In this document: positions 1 through 6,919 of the stretch, piece by piece
Numbering within the stretch: position 1 is the stretch's first letter
Layout: each line of letters opens with the position of its first letter
Source: an uncultured Bacteroides sp.
GTDB lineage: Bacteria; Bacteroidota; Bacteroidia; Bacteroidales; Bacteroidaceae
NCBI RefSeq assembly: GCF_949298305.1
Contig: NZ_CASFWU010000098.1
Location: 1-22,367, forward strand
DNA: 22,367 nt
Reading direction: 5' to 3'
Notes under the pieces: generated by a model
Told to the model about the DNA's origin: nothing
Databases searched by the model: none
The model's input: only the letters and a program-made list of their open reading frames with translations
Position numbers and translations under genes: made by a program

Positions 1-109
1 AGTGTATGGTCGGTATCCTTTTCACAAAGGCATTGGCTTAACTCCTTAACTTCTTTACTCCTTAACTACAATCGATTAATAAACTTGCGAAACTTAAGTT
101 ATATTGCAT
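1..109. other. Intergenic segment downstream of the histidine kinase
   Basis: This AT-rich stretch follows the stop codon of the minus-strand kinase. It has an 11-base direct repeat ACTCCTTAACT at 41-51 and 57-67, and a 10-base palindrome AACTTAAGTT at 91-100. On the minus strand the repeats read AGTTAAGGAGT, but the ATG that follows them (ATG CCT TTG TGA) opens only a three-codon frame, so no gene is called. If a partner response regulator exists it would lie left of position 1. Confidence 0.5.
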
Positions 110-1612
110 TCATTGCGGTATGCTGACGGTCACCGTCGTGCCCTGTCCCGGCCGGCTGCGGAGGCCGACGGTGCCCTGGTGGGCCTCTACCAGCAGCTTC
201 ACGTAGCTCAGGCCGAGGCCGATGCCGGGCACCGAGCGGTCGGGCAGGCTGGCGCTGCGGTAGAACTTGTCGAACACGCGGGTCTGCTCGTGGAGGGGGA
301 TGCCGATGCCGTTGTCCGCCACCGTGAGGGTGAGGCGATGGTCGGCCAGCGTGCAGCCGACGGCGATGCGGACCGAGGGGCCCGAGTACTTCACCGCGTT
401 CTCCAGCAGGTTGCCCAGTATGTTGGCCAGGTGCATGGGGTCGGCCCTGACCTCCAGCGGTCGGTCGAGGCGGGTCTCGAAGGTGACGGACTTATGGTCG
501 GGGATGTGCTGCAGGCGGATGAGCTTCTCCACCACGGGGTAGAGGTCGAAGGTGCGGATGCAGAGCGGGGTGCGGCGGTCGTCGGCCCGGGTCATGTCGC
601 GCAGCTTGCTCAGGTAGGCCGACAGATTGTCCACTTCGGCTATGGAGTCGCCCACCACCTTGTCCGTAGTGGGCCTGTCGTTGCGCAGGGTGGGGTCGCC
701 CAGATAGGCCAGACACATCTTCAGCGTCTGCACGGGCCGTTTCAGCTCGTGAATCATGGTGTTGACAAAGTTGCGCCGCAGTTCGTCCACCCGCCGCTGC
801 TTCAGGATGGTCTTTATCTGGAAGAGCAGGCAGACGCCCAGCACGGCTATCATCAGCAGGCTGCCCGCCAGCTGGCCGCCCATGCGGAGCAGCAGCACGT
901 GGCGGGGGATGCGGAGGTCAATCTCGACCAGCTGCCGCTTCAGGGGATTGTAGGGATAGACGACGTGCGCCGTAGGACGTAGCAGGGAGTGGTTGTGGCG
1001 CAGCGTCGGTTCCCACAGGTAGACGCTGTCGGCGGCGGTGGTGGCCAGGCGGGTGACGAAGGGGACACCCGGCAGCGTGGCGGTCAGTACGGAGTCGAAC
1101 TGCCGGAGGCGGAAGGGGTGGGTCACTTCCAGCCGCATCAGGTCCGCCAGGTACATCATGTTGAGGCGTTCGTAGAGCGTCTTGCTGCCGTGCAGGGTGA
1201 CCGAGTCCGTACAGAGCACTGTGCTGTCTGCCGGCAGGCCGGAGAGGTCCACCCCCGTCTTGCCGGACTGCGGCTGCTTGCTGCCCGGCACCGTGTCCGC
1301 CGGCTCTGCCCCCATCCGCTGCACCAGGTAGATGCGGGTGCTCTCCTGCCTCGTCAGCGAATCGGTCTGTTCCTCCCAGTTGACGTTGGTGTTGTACCAC
1401 TTCACCTCCTTCTGCTCGCCCATGTGCCGGGGTTCCTGCCAGCGCAGTTCGTTGTAGGCCTTTGCGGCTTCGGACACCTGCCGCAGCACCTCGTGCCCGT
1501 ATTCCTCGTTGGTATAGTGGTAGTGGCTCCACAGCCAGTAGCCCTGCCCCGCGCCGATGAGCAGCATGGAGGCCAGGGACAGCAGCCAGATGATTTTGAT
1601 GCGTCGTTCCAT
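110..1612 (-). CDS. Membrane sensor histidine kinase
   Basis: This 500-residue protein is a classical two-component sensor that would autophosphorylate on His and pass phosphate to a response regulator. Membrane segments at about 8-27 and 243-266 bracket a periplasmic sensor of roughly 215 residues with no domain I recognise. The cytoplasmic part has the H-box IHELKRP (His288; Arg replaces the usual Thr before Pro), the N-box NLLENAVKYS (401-410), G1 DNGIGIP (433-439), the F-box FDKFYR (447-452) and G2 GIGLGLS (463-469). All ATP-binding motifs are intact, so it should be active. It resembles the Bacteroides RprX-like group in layout, but I cannot assign that name. It is divergent from the GLPGLI/receptor genes, so control of that pair is plausible but inferred. 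The start sits 23 bases after a good -7 box. Confidence 0.93.
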   Translation of the reverse strand: MERRIKIIWLLSLASMLLIGAGQGYWLWSHYHYTNEEYGHEVLRQVSEAAKAYNELRWQEPRHMGEQKEVKWYNTNVNWEEQTDSLTRQESTRIYLVQRMGAEPADTVPGSKQPQSGKTGVDLSGLPADSTVLCTDSVTLHGSKTLYERLNMMYLADLMRLEVTHPFRLRQFDSVLTATLPGVPFVTRLATTAADSVYLWEPTLRHNHSLLRPTAHVVYPYNPLKRQLVEIDLRIPRHVLLLRMGGQLAGSLLMIAVLGVCLLFQIKTILKQRRVDELRRNFVNTMIHELKRPVQTLKMCLAYLGDPTLRNDRPTTDKVVGDSIAEVDNLSAYLSKLRDMTRADDRRTPLCIRTFDLYPVVEKLIRLQHIPDHKSVTFETRLDRPLEVRADPMHLANILGNLLENAVKYSGPSVRIAVGCTLADHRLTLTVADNGIGIPLHEQTRVFDKFYRSASLPDRSVPGIGLGLSYVKLLVEAHQGTVGLRSRPGQGTTVTVSIPQ

Positions 1613-1634
1613 ATTCGGGTGTTTTCTCCGGCGG

Positions 1635-1642
1635 CAAAGATA
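1635..1642 (-). promoter_or_regulatory. Putative promoter -7 element for the histidine kinase
   Basis: On the minus strand this reads TATCTTTG, a perfect match to the Bacteroidota -7 consensus TAnnTTTG, 22 bases upstream of the kinase start codon. No convincing -33 TTTG element is seen at the usual 19-21 base spacing, so the call rests on the -7 box and its position. Confidence 0.5.
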
Positions 1643-1740
1643 AGCCTTTCGGCCGCACAGTAAGTTCGCGCGAGGCCGATATTTCCGCCGCCGTAATATC
1701 TCAGTAATAACTTTCCGCCCCCGTTTCCGGCCCCTCCGCC

Positions 1741-1748
1741 TATCTTCG
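1741..1748 (+). promoter_or_regulatory. Possible -7 element for the GLPGLI-family gene
   Basis: TATCTTCG matches the Bacteroidota consensus TAnnTTTG at five of the six fixed positions and lies 46 bases before the preferred ATG at 1795. The -33 region is GC-rich and unconvincing. Together with the minus-strand box at 1635-1642 it would make 1613-1794 a divergent promoter region. Confidence 0.3.
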
Positions 1749-1794
1749 CGACAGGAAAACGAACCCTATGTCTCACTCAAAAACTTCTACCGAC

Positions 1795-2658
1795 ATGAAA
1801 ACCAGACACTCACTGCTCCTCGTCCTGTGCCTTGCCGCCGCGGCCGCACAGGCACAGATGAACATCAAGATTTCCACCGGACGCACCTTCCGCCAGGACA
1901 CCATCGACCGCAAGGTGCTGACCGTGCAGTACGACATGGAGGCCCTGACCGACCTCGCCCACCCCGGCACGCCCCTGAAGGAGACGATGAGGCTGGACAT
2001 CGGGCAGCGCTCGTCGCGCTTCTACAGCTACACCGCCTACCTGGCCGACTCGGTACTTGCCGCCGACGCCGCCAACGGCGCCTCCATGGAGCTCATGGCC
2101 CGGCACGCCGAGCAGTATCGGAGCCAGTGGAGCGAGCAGACCTTCAAGCGCTACCCCGCAGGACGGGTGACCACGCTGGACGAACTGGCGGGCGACATCA
2201 GCCGCCTGCGTTGCGAGGAGCCGGAGGAACTGCCCCGCTGGACGCTGACGGCCGACACGCTGACCCTGCTGGGCTATCGCTGCACCCGCGCCACGGCCAG
2301 CTTCAAAGGGCGGCAGTGGTCGGCCTGGTTTGCGCCGGACATTGCCGTCAGCGAAGGACCCTGGAAACTCTGCGGCCTGCCGGGCCTGATACTGCGGGCC
2401 GAGGACGCTGAGGGCCACTACCGCTTCACGGCCAACGGCATGGAGCAGAGCTGCGGCGCGGAGCCCATCGTCTTCGGCGGCAGGGACTACGAGCCCGTCA
2501 GCCGCAAGCAGTACAACAAGATGCAGGAGCGCTTTGCCGCCGACCCCGTAGGCTTCATCACGGGGAGCATGCCCAACGTGAAGGTCTCCATCCGGGACGA
2601 GCACGGCAACGCCACCAAAAATCCCAAAGACACCCCCTATAACCCCATCGAACGCTGA
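1795..2658 (+). CDS. GLPGLI family secreted protein
   Basis: This 287-residue protein belongs to the Bacteroidota-specific GLPGLI family, whose biochemical role is not established. I choose ATG 1795 over ATG 1768 because it starts directly with a signal peptide: basic MKTRH, then a Leu/Ala core ending near AQAQ at residue 21. The family signature is clear: Y-R-C at 161-163, SAWFAP at 176-181, GPWKLCGLPGLI at 188-199, and the typical C-terminal NPYNPIE-like end, here TPYNPIER. It is likely periplasmic or surface-exposed. It precedes a receptor-like barrel gene on the same strand, a pairing known in this phylum. Codon use is strongly GC-ended, like its neighbours to the left of 5545 and unlike the ribosomal genes. 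Confidence 0.85.
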   Translation: MKTRHSLLLVLCLAAAAAQAQMNIKISTGRTFRQDTIDRKVLTVQYDMEALTDLAHPGTPLKETMRLDIGQRSSRFYSYTAYLADSVLAADAANGASMELMARHAEQYRSQWSEQTFKRYPAGRVTTLDELAGDISRLRCEEPEELPRWTLTADTLTLLGYRCTRATASFKGRQWSAWFAPDIAVSEGPWKLCGLPGLILRAEDAEGHYRFTANGMEQSCGAEPIVFGGRDYEPVSRKQYNKMQERFAADPVGFITGSMPNVKVSIRDEHGNATKNPKDTPYNPIER

Positions 2659-2673
2659 CCCTCCCGCCGCTCC

Positions 2674-2704
2674 GGCCCGGCACCGGCGCCGCTTCTGCCG
2701 GGCC
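2674..2704 (+). terminator. GC-rich hairpin after the GLPGLI gene
   Basis: GGCCCGGCA (2674-2682) and TGCCGGGCC (2696-2704) form a perfect 9-bp stem around a 13-base loop, starting 16 bases after the GLPGLI stop codon. There is no T-run directly after it, so it could be a weak terminator, an mRNA-stabilising 3' structure, or chance in GC-rich DNA. Confidence 0.4.
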
Positions 2705-2722
2705 TGGTCGCCGCCTTTGCCC

Positions 2723-2763
2723 GCCCAAGGTAGCACCTTTGGCTGCCCAAGGTCGTACCTTTG
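2723..2763 (+). repeat. Direct repeat GCCCAAGGTnnnACCTTTG, two copies
   Basis: Two 19-base units (2723-2741 and 2745-2763) share GCCCAAGGT, three variable bases, then ACCTTTG. Each unit is itself a near-inverted repeat (AAGGT/ACCTT). The second contains TACCTTTG at 2756-2763, which fits the Bacteroidota -7 promoter consensus. The complement, CAAAGGTA, recurs at 2879-2886 on the far side of the AT-rich repeats, so this motif borders the whole element. Confidence 0.7.
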
Positions 2764-2772
2764 CCTGAAATG

Positions 2773-2870
2773 AAAGCCTTTTATCCATAAATTAAAAGGC
2801 TTTTAATTGATAATTAAAAGGCTTTCATTTATCCATTAAAAGGCTTTTAATTTTCAGAAGAAAGCCTTTT
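2773..2870. repeat. Five-copy AAAGCCTTTT / AAAAGGCTTT inverted-repeat cluster
   Basis: The core occurs as AAAGCCTTTT at 2773-2782 and 2861-2870 and in reverse orientation at 2794-2803, 2816-2825 and 2838-2847. Copies two and four are identical 15-mers, TTAAAAGGCTTTTAA (2792-2806 and 2836-2850). Neighbouring copies can pair, for example 2773-2783 with 2793-2803, and 2838-2847 with 2861-2870, so several alternative hairpins are possible. The block is an AT-rich island in GC-rich DNA. Its role is unknown: it could be a dispersed repeat family, a transcription attenuator or a protein-binding array. Confidence 0.8.
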
Positions 2871-2997
2871 AACTGAGGCAAAGGTAGCGCGTCGGCCTGC
2901 CAGAGGCAGCACTTCGGGCAGGCTGAGGCAGGCCCTCGGCCCTGCTGGGGCGGGGCAGGAGGGGGGTGGCAGCGTCTGTCCGTTCAGCTTACATCCC

Positions 2998-5544
2998 ATG
3001 AAGACACTTCTATTCTCTCTCACTCTGACACTGGCGCTCGGCCTCGCGCGGCCGTTGCGGGCACAGGACGTGCTCCGCGGCCGCGTGACCGACGCCGAAA
3101 CTTCCCGCCCGCTGGAGGCGGTGATGGTGAGCGTCGTGCGCGGCGGCATCACCGTGGACTATGCCCTGACCGACGCCGACGGCCGCTACTCCCTGCCCTG
3201 GCGCTACGAGGGGACGTTGCAGGTCTGCGCCTCGCTGCTGGGCTACGGGCGGCAGGCGCGCGACGCCGGCCGGCCCGGCCTCCTGGACTTCGCCCTGCGC
3301 CCCGAGAGCATCGTGCTGCGCGAGGTGGAGATACGCCCCGGACGCATCTCGACTCGCCGCGACACCGTGCGCTACCGCCTGGCCGACTTCCTCACCGACA
3401 AGGACACGCACGTCCGCGACGTGCTGAAGCGCCTGCCGGGCATTGACGTGGAGGACAACGGCACCATCACCTATCAGGGCCGCCCCATCGACCACTTCCT
3501 CGTGGAGGGCATGGATGTGACGGGCGGACGCTACAACCAGGTGAGCAACAACCTGGACGCAAGGGCGGTGAAGTCGGCCGAGCTGATGGAGAACTACCAG
3601 TCCGTCCGCGCCCTGAAGGGGCAGCTCAGCTCCGGGCAGGTGGCCCTGAACCTGCGGCTGGACGAGCACGCCCGCGACCAGTGGTTCCTCAGCCTGGAGG
3701 CGGGCGGGGGAGTGACGCAGGAGGACGACGGGCGGCCCGCCCCGCTGTGGGACGGCGCCTTGAGCGCCCTGCAACTGGGCCCCGGGCGGCAGAGCATCCT
3801 GGCCCTGAAGAGCAACAACACCGGCCGCGACCTGGGCAGCGAGCAGGTGCGCCTGACGGACGACGCCCTTCCCGCCAGCCCGCTGCCGGCCTTGCTGGCC
3901 CAGCCCGCGGTGAGCACCCCGCTGGACACCCGCCGCCTGCTGTTCAACCAAACCTGGACGGCCAACGCCAACCGCATGCTGCGACGCAGCGACGAACGCA
4001 CCCTGCGCCTGCAAGCGGACTATACGCGCAACCGGACGGACCGCCACAGCGGCTTCACGCAGGCCTTCTATACGGCGGCCGACACCGTGAGCCTGGCCGA
4101 GGAGTCGCACTACCGCCTGGTGTCCGACGCCCTTCATGCCGAGCTGGCCTACGAGGACAACGGCGCGGAACGCTACCTCGCCAACCGCTTCGGCCTGGAG
4201 GCGGAGCGCAGCCGGGGCCGCTCGGACGAGCTGGGGCAGACCGTCGTCACCGGACGCCTGGCGGCTTACAACCACCTGGGCTGGCTGAAGAACCGCGACG
4301 GACGGACGTGGGAGCTGGCTTCGGACGTGCGCCTGTCCGTGCTCCCCTCCGGCCTGCGCCTTGCCTCCGGGCGCGACGACTACACCCTGCGCAGCCTCTA
4401 CACCGAACACGCCGCCCGCTACCTGCGCCGCCACAACGGCCTCACCCGCAGCCTCCGGGCGGGCCTCACCGCCGAGTGGGCCGCCTGCCGGATGGAGACG
4501 CCCGCCGACGCCCTGGCCTACGACGCCTCCAGCCTGGCCGCCCACGCGGAGCCGCAGTTGGAGTGGGAGCGGGGAGGGCTGCTGCTCTCGGCCACGGCGC
4601 CCGTCCGTTGGACGCGCTACTTCGGCGCGGGCCGCTCATACCTATTATATAGTCCCCGTCTCTACCTGCGCTACCGGCACGACTATCACTGGAAGTTCTC
4701 GCTCTACGGCTCCCTGGCCCGCGAGGCAGGCCATGCGCTCGACCTCTGCCCCTACGTGCGCCGCACCGACTACCGCACGCTGACCTCCACCGCCGGGCTG
4801 ATGCCCCTGCGCACCACCGTCAGCGGGCAGCTCTATGCCGAGTATAAGAACACGGTGCAGGAGTTCTTCGCCACGCTCACCCTGACCTATAGCCGCGGCT
4901 TCCACTCCACCCTCGCCGAGCAGTATGTCTCGGCCGACACGCTGGCCACCGTCCGCCGCGCGCAGGCCAACTCGACGGACACCTGGACGCTGGCCTCCTC
5001 GCTCTCCAAGGGCGTCTTTGACTGGCGGCTGAAGGTGTCTCTCGACCTGGAGCTGACCAGCCATCGGGGGTGGCAGCTCATCCGCACCGCCCTGCCTCCC
5101 GAACCCGCCACGTTGCAGGACTTTCGCTACGATTGTCTCACAGCCACTCCTAAACTGACCTGGGCGCCTGTCCCGTGCCTGGAGGCCGCCTATCACGCCA
5201 CGCTGACGTACAGCTCCACCCGCCTGGGCGGTTCGTCCGGCCTGCAGCCCCTGACGGACTTGGTGCAGCGGTTGAGCCTCAGTGTCACCTTCGGACGGGT
5301 GGAGGTGCGGGCCGGTGGCGAACATTATTGCAACGCGCTGGCCGACGGCCGGCACCTGAACATATTGCTGGCCGACGTTTCGGCCGTGTGGCGTCACGAC
5401 CGCTGGCGGGTGGAGGCTGGCGTGACCAACCTGTTCGACCGGACCCTGTATGCCGGCACTGCCTACACCGCCGTGCAGAGCCGTACCGACTGGCTCCGCA
5501 TCCGTCCGCGCGAGCTGGCGGCCAAAGTGTCCTTTCAGTTCTGA
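2998..5544 (+). CDS. TonB-dependent receptor-like outer-membrane protein with carboxypeptidase-regulatory-like domain
   Basis: This 848-residue protein is predicted to be an outer-membrane beta-barrel. Residues 1-23 form a signal peptide ending RAQ. Residues 24-100 are a carboxypeptidase-regulatory-like beta-sandwich (GRVTDAETSRPLEAV, TDADGRYSLP). Residues about 125-222 are plug-like (VLKRLPGIDVEDNGTITYQG, then FLVEGMDVTGGRYNQVSNN). The rest is barrel strands, ending in KVSFQF with the terminal Phe typical of barrel proteins. I see no clear TonB box, and the substrate is unknown; energy-coupled uptake or export linked to the GLPGLI protein is inference. The gene is about 340 bases downstream of the GLPGLI gene. 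Codons are overwhelmingly G/C-ended except for a small AT-rich patch near 4636-4654. Confidence 0.88.
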   Translation: MKTLLFSLTLTLALGLARPLRAQDVLRGRVTDAETSRPLEAVMVSVVRGGITVDYALTDADGRYSLPWRYEGTLQVCASLLGYGRQARDAGRPGLLDFALRPESIVLREVEIRPGRISTRRDTVRYRLADFLTDKDTHVRDVLKRLPGIDVEDNGTITYQGRPIDHFLVEGMDVTGGRYNQVSNNLDARAVKSAELMENYQSVRALKGQLSSGQVALNLRLDEHARDQWFLSLEAGGGVTQEDDGRPAPLWDGALSALQLGPGRQSILALKSNNTGRDLGSEQVRLTDDALPASPLPALLAQPAVSTPLDTRRLLFNQTWTANANRMLRRSDERTLRLQADYTRNRTDRHSGFTQAFYTAADTVSLAEESHYRLVSDALHAELAYEDNGAERYLANRFGLEAERSRGRSDELGQTVVTGRLAAYNHLGWLKNRDGRTWELASDVRLSVLPSGLRLASGRDDYTLRSLYTEHAARYLRRHNGLTRSLRAGLTAEWAACRMETPADALAYDASSLAAHAEPQLEWERGGLLLSATAPVRWTRYFGAGRSYLLYSPRLYLRYRHDYHWKFSLYGSLAREAGHALDLCPYVRRTDYRTLTSTAGLMPLRTTVSGQLYAEYKNTVQEFFATLTLTYSRGFHSTLAEQYVSADTLATVRRAQANSTDTWTLASSLSKGVFDWRLKVSLDLELTSHRGWQLIRTALPPEPATLQDFRYDCLTATPKLTWAPVPCLEAAYHATLTYSSTRLGGSSGLQPLTDLVQRLSLSVTFGRVEVRAGGEHYCNALADGRHLNILLADVSAVWRHDRWRVEAGVTNLFDRTLYAGTAYTAVQSRTDWLRIRPRELAAKVSFQF

Positions 5545-5745
5545 ATCGTGGCGGCTTGCGGGTGAGGGGAGCTTGTGGGAGGAATGAATGCTGACTGTCG
5601 GGCGCCCGGCGGACGGCTGTCTTGAAGGCTTGCGGGCGGTTTGCAGGCGTCGGATGTGACAAACCTGTGACAGCTTCTTCCCCTGCCGGGCGGTGGTGCA
5701 AGTCGATTTTTGCTGCGTTAAAAATAAATAATTGTGCGTATTGCA
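5545..5745. other. Intergenic composition boundary
   Basis: No gene is seen between the receptor gene and the str promoter. Composition falls from GC-rich to AT-rich, most sharply after about 5705. A 10-base palindrome CGGGCGCCCG lies at 5599-5608 and could form part of a terminator, but no T-run follows it. A short direct repeat, TGTGACA, occurs near 5655-5675. Confidence 0.5.
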
Positions 5746-5775
5746 TTGATTAATCAAAAGTTATTCGTATCTTTG
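5746..5775 (+). promoter_or_regulatory. Promoter of the str ribosomal operon
   Basis: TATCTTTG at 5768-5775 is a perfect Bacteroidota -7 box (TAnnTTTG). TTG at 5746-5748 sits 19 bases upstream as a -33 element. Transcription should begin near 5782, giving a leader of about 58 bases that is AT-rich and lacks an SD, as is usual in this phylum. A perfect 12-base palindrome TTGATTAATCAA (5746-5757) overlaps the -33 element and may be an operator. Confidence 0.7.
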
Positions 5776-5839
5776 CACCCCGAAAAACTGTATAGTTCTG
5801 AAATTTAATACAACAATATAATAACTAAAAACAATTAAA

Positions 5840-6241
5840 ATGCCTACAATTCAGCAATTAGTAAGAAAAGGACGCCAGGTGCTGGTAGACAAGAGCAAGT
5901 CTCCCGCCTTGGATTCATGTCCTCAAAGACGTGGCGTTTGCGTGAGAGTGTACACAACCACTCCGAAGAAACCGAATTCAGCTATGCGTAAGGTAGCTCG
6001 TGTGCGTTTGACCAACGGTAAGGAAGTTAACTCCTACATTCCGGGTGAAGGTCACAATTTGCAGGAACACTCCATCGTACTGGTACGTGGCGGTCGTGTA
6101 AAGGACCTTCCGGGTGTACGTTATCACATCGTACGTGGTACTCTGGATACCGCAGGTGTGGCAGGCCGTACGCAAAGACGTTCCAAATACGGTGCCAAGC
6201 GTCCGAAACCGGGTCAGGCAGCTCCCGCTAAGAAGAAATAA
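5840..6241 (+). CDS. rpsL: 30S ribosomal protein S12
   Basis: This 133-residue protein is full length for Bacteroides S12, a decoding-centre protein of the small subunit. The decoding loop TPKKPNSAMRK keeps Lys43, and GGRVKDLPGVR keeps Lys88 (both numbered with Met). These are the positions where streptomycin-resistance substitutions occur, so the allele looks streptomycin-wild-type on this basis. The C-terminal tail is Lys/Pro/Ala-rich. It is the first gene of the str operon, directly behind a clear promoter, and its start has an A-rich SD-less leader. Confidence 0.98.
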   Translation: MPTIQQLVRKGRQVLVDKSKSPALDSCPQRRGVCVRVYTTTPKKPNSAMRKVARVRLTNGKEVNSYIPGEGHNLQEHSIVLVRGGRVKDLPGVRYHIVRGTLDTAGVAGRTQRRSKYGAKRPKPGQAAPAKKK

Positions 6242-6324
6242 GCTGACCTAATTGGAAAACAGTAAAATTAAAAGTAATAACAACTTACGTTTTAGTTTAT
6301 TGGAATGCTAAAGGTTGAGTAAAT

Positions 6325-6338
6325 CCTCCGGTGGGAGG
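6325..6338 (+). promoter_or_regulatory. Hairpin in the rpsL-rpsG spacer
   Basis: CCTCC (6325-6329), a GGTG loop and GGAGG (6334-6338) form a compact GC hairpin inside the otherwise AT-rich 153-base rpsL-rpsG gap, 57 bases before the rpsG start. In E. coli, S7 represses through the equivalent spacer, so an autoregulatory site is possible. That parallel is inference and no homology of structure is shown. Confidence 0.35.
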
Positions 6339-6394
6339 GTTGAAGAAGACAGAAATAGACAACCAAGAACGAAAAACATTATTTTTTCAGACAA

Positions 6395-6871
6395 ATGAGA
6401 AAAGCAAAACCTAAAAAACGCGTCATCCTGCCGGATCCCGTTTTTAATGATGTGAAAGTTTCTAAGTTCGTAAATCACCTGATGTACGACGGCAAGAAGA
6501 ACATATCTTATGAAATCTTCTACGCAGCCCTGGAAACAGTGAAGAACAAGATGCAGAACGAAGAGAAGTCCGCTCTTGAAATTTGGAAAAAGGCTTTGGA
6601 TAATGTAACCCCGCAGGTTGAAGTGAAGTCCCGTCGTGTAGGCGGTGCTACTTTCCAGGTTCCGACAGAAATCCGTCCCGACCGCAAGGAGTCAATCTCC
6701 ATGAAGAATCTGATTATTTTTGCCCGCAAGCGTGGCGGCAAGTCAATGGCTGACAAGCTGGCTGCCGAAATCATGGACGCTTACAACGAGCAAGGCGGTG
6801 CCTTCAAGCGTAAGGAGGATATGCACAGAATGGCTGAGGCTAACCGTGCTTTCGCTCACTTCCGTTTCTAA
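6395..6871 (+). CDS. rpsG: 30S ribosomal protein S7
   Basis: This 158-residue protein is full length for Bacteroides S7, which nucleates assembly of the 16S 3' major domain and contacts tRNA at the E site. Recognisable stretches include NHLMYDGKK, the beta-hairpin region VKSRRVGGATFQVPTEI, and the C-terminal helix ending EANRAFAHFRF. It follows rpsL after a 153-base spacer and precedes fusA by 48 bases, the standard str order. The leader before ATG is AT-rich without SD. Confidence 0.98.
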   Translation: MRKAKPKKRVILPDPVFNDVKVSKFVNHLMYDGKKNISYEIFYAALETVKNKMQNEEKSALEIWKKALDNVTPQVEVKSRRVGGATFQVPTEIRPDRKESISMKNLIIFARKRGGKSMADKLAAEIMDAYNEQGGAFKRKEDMHRMAEANRAFAHFRF

Positions 6872-6919
6872 TGTGATCGTAACCTGTTCAAGATAAAAAC
6901 CTAAAGCAAGGATTTAAAA

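Larger units (their letters stand above)
2659..2997. other. Gene-free 339-base gap with hairpin and repeat cluster
   Basis: No gene is seen between the GLPGLI gene and the receptor gene. The first part holds a GC hairpin (2674-2704). The middle (2723-2890) is a nested repeat structure that becomes abruptly AT-rich from about 2764 to 2875. The last 110 bases before the receptor ATG are GC-rich again, with no SD and no clear promoter close to the start. The gap is long for two co-transcribed genes, so the receptor gene may have separate or attenuated expression. Confidence 0.7.

Noticed and set aside
104..1663. Plus-strand open frames opposite the histidine kinase
   Set aside because: The minus-strand frame has complete kinase motifs, and the plus-strand frames have no recognisable features and arise from the same GC bias.
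1768..1794. ATG 1768 as the start of the GLPGLI gene
   Set aside because: It would place nine polar residues (MSHSKTSTD) before a textbook signal peptide that begins at ATG 1795.
2773..2870. CRISPR array
   Set aside because: The repeats are only 10-15 bases, occur in both orientations and have short, irregular AT-rich spacing; no cas gene is nearby.
3010..5757. Long open frames on the minus strand opposite the receptor gene (about 511 and 370 codons)
   Set aside because: They result from GC-ended codons on the plus strand removing stops from the opposite frames. Their compositions (Val/Gly/Gln/His-rich) show no domain, while the plus-strand frame has a signal peptide, regulatory-like domain, plug and barrel end.
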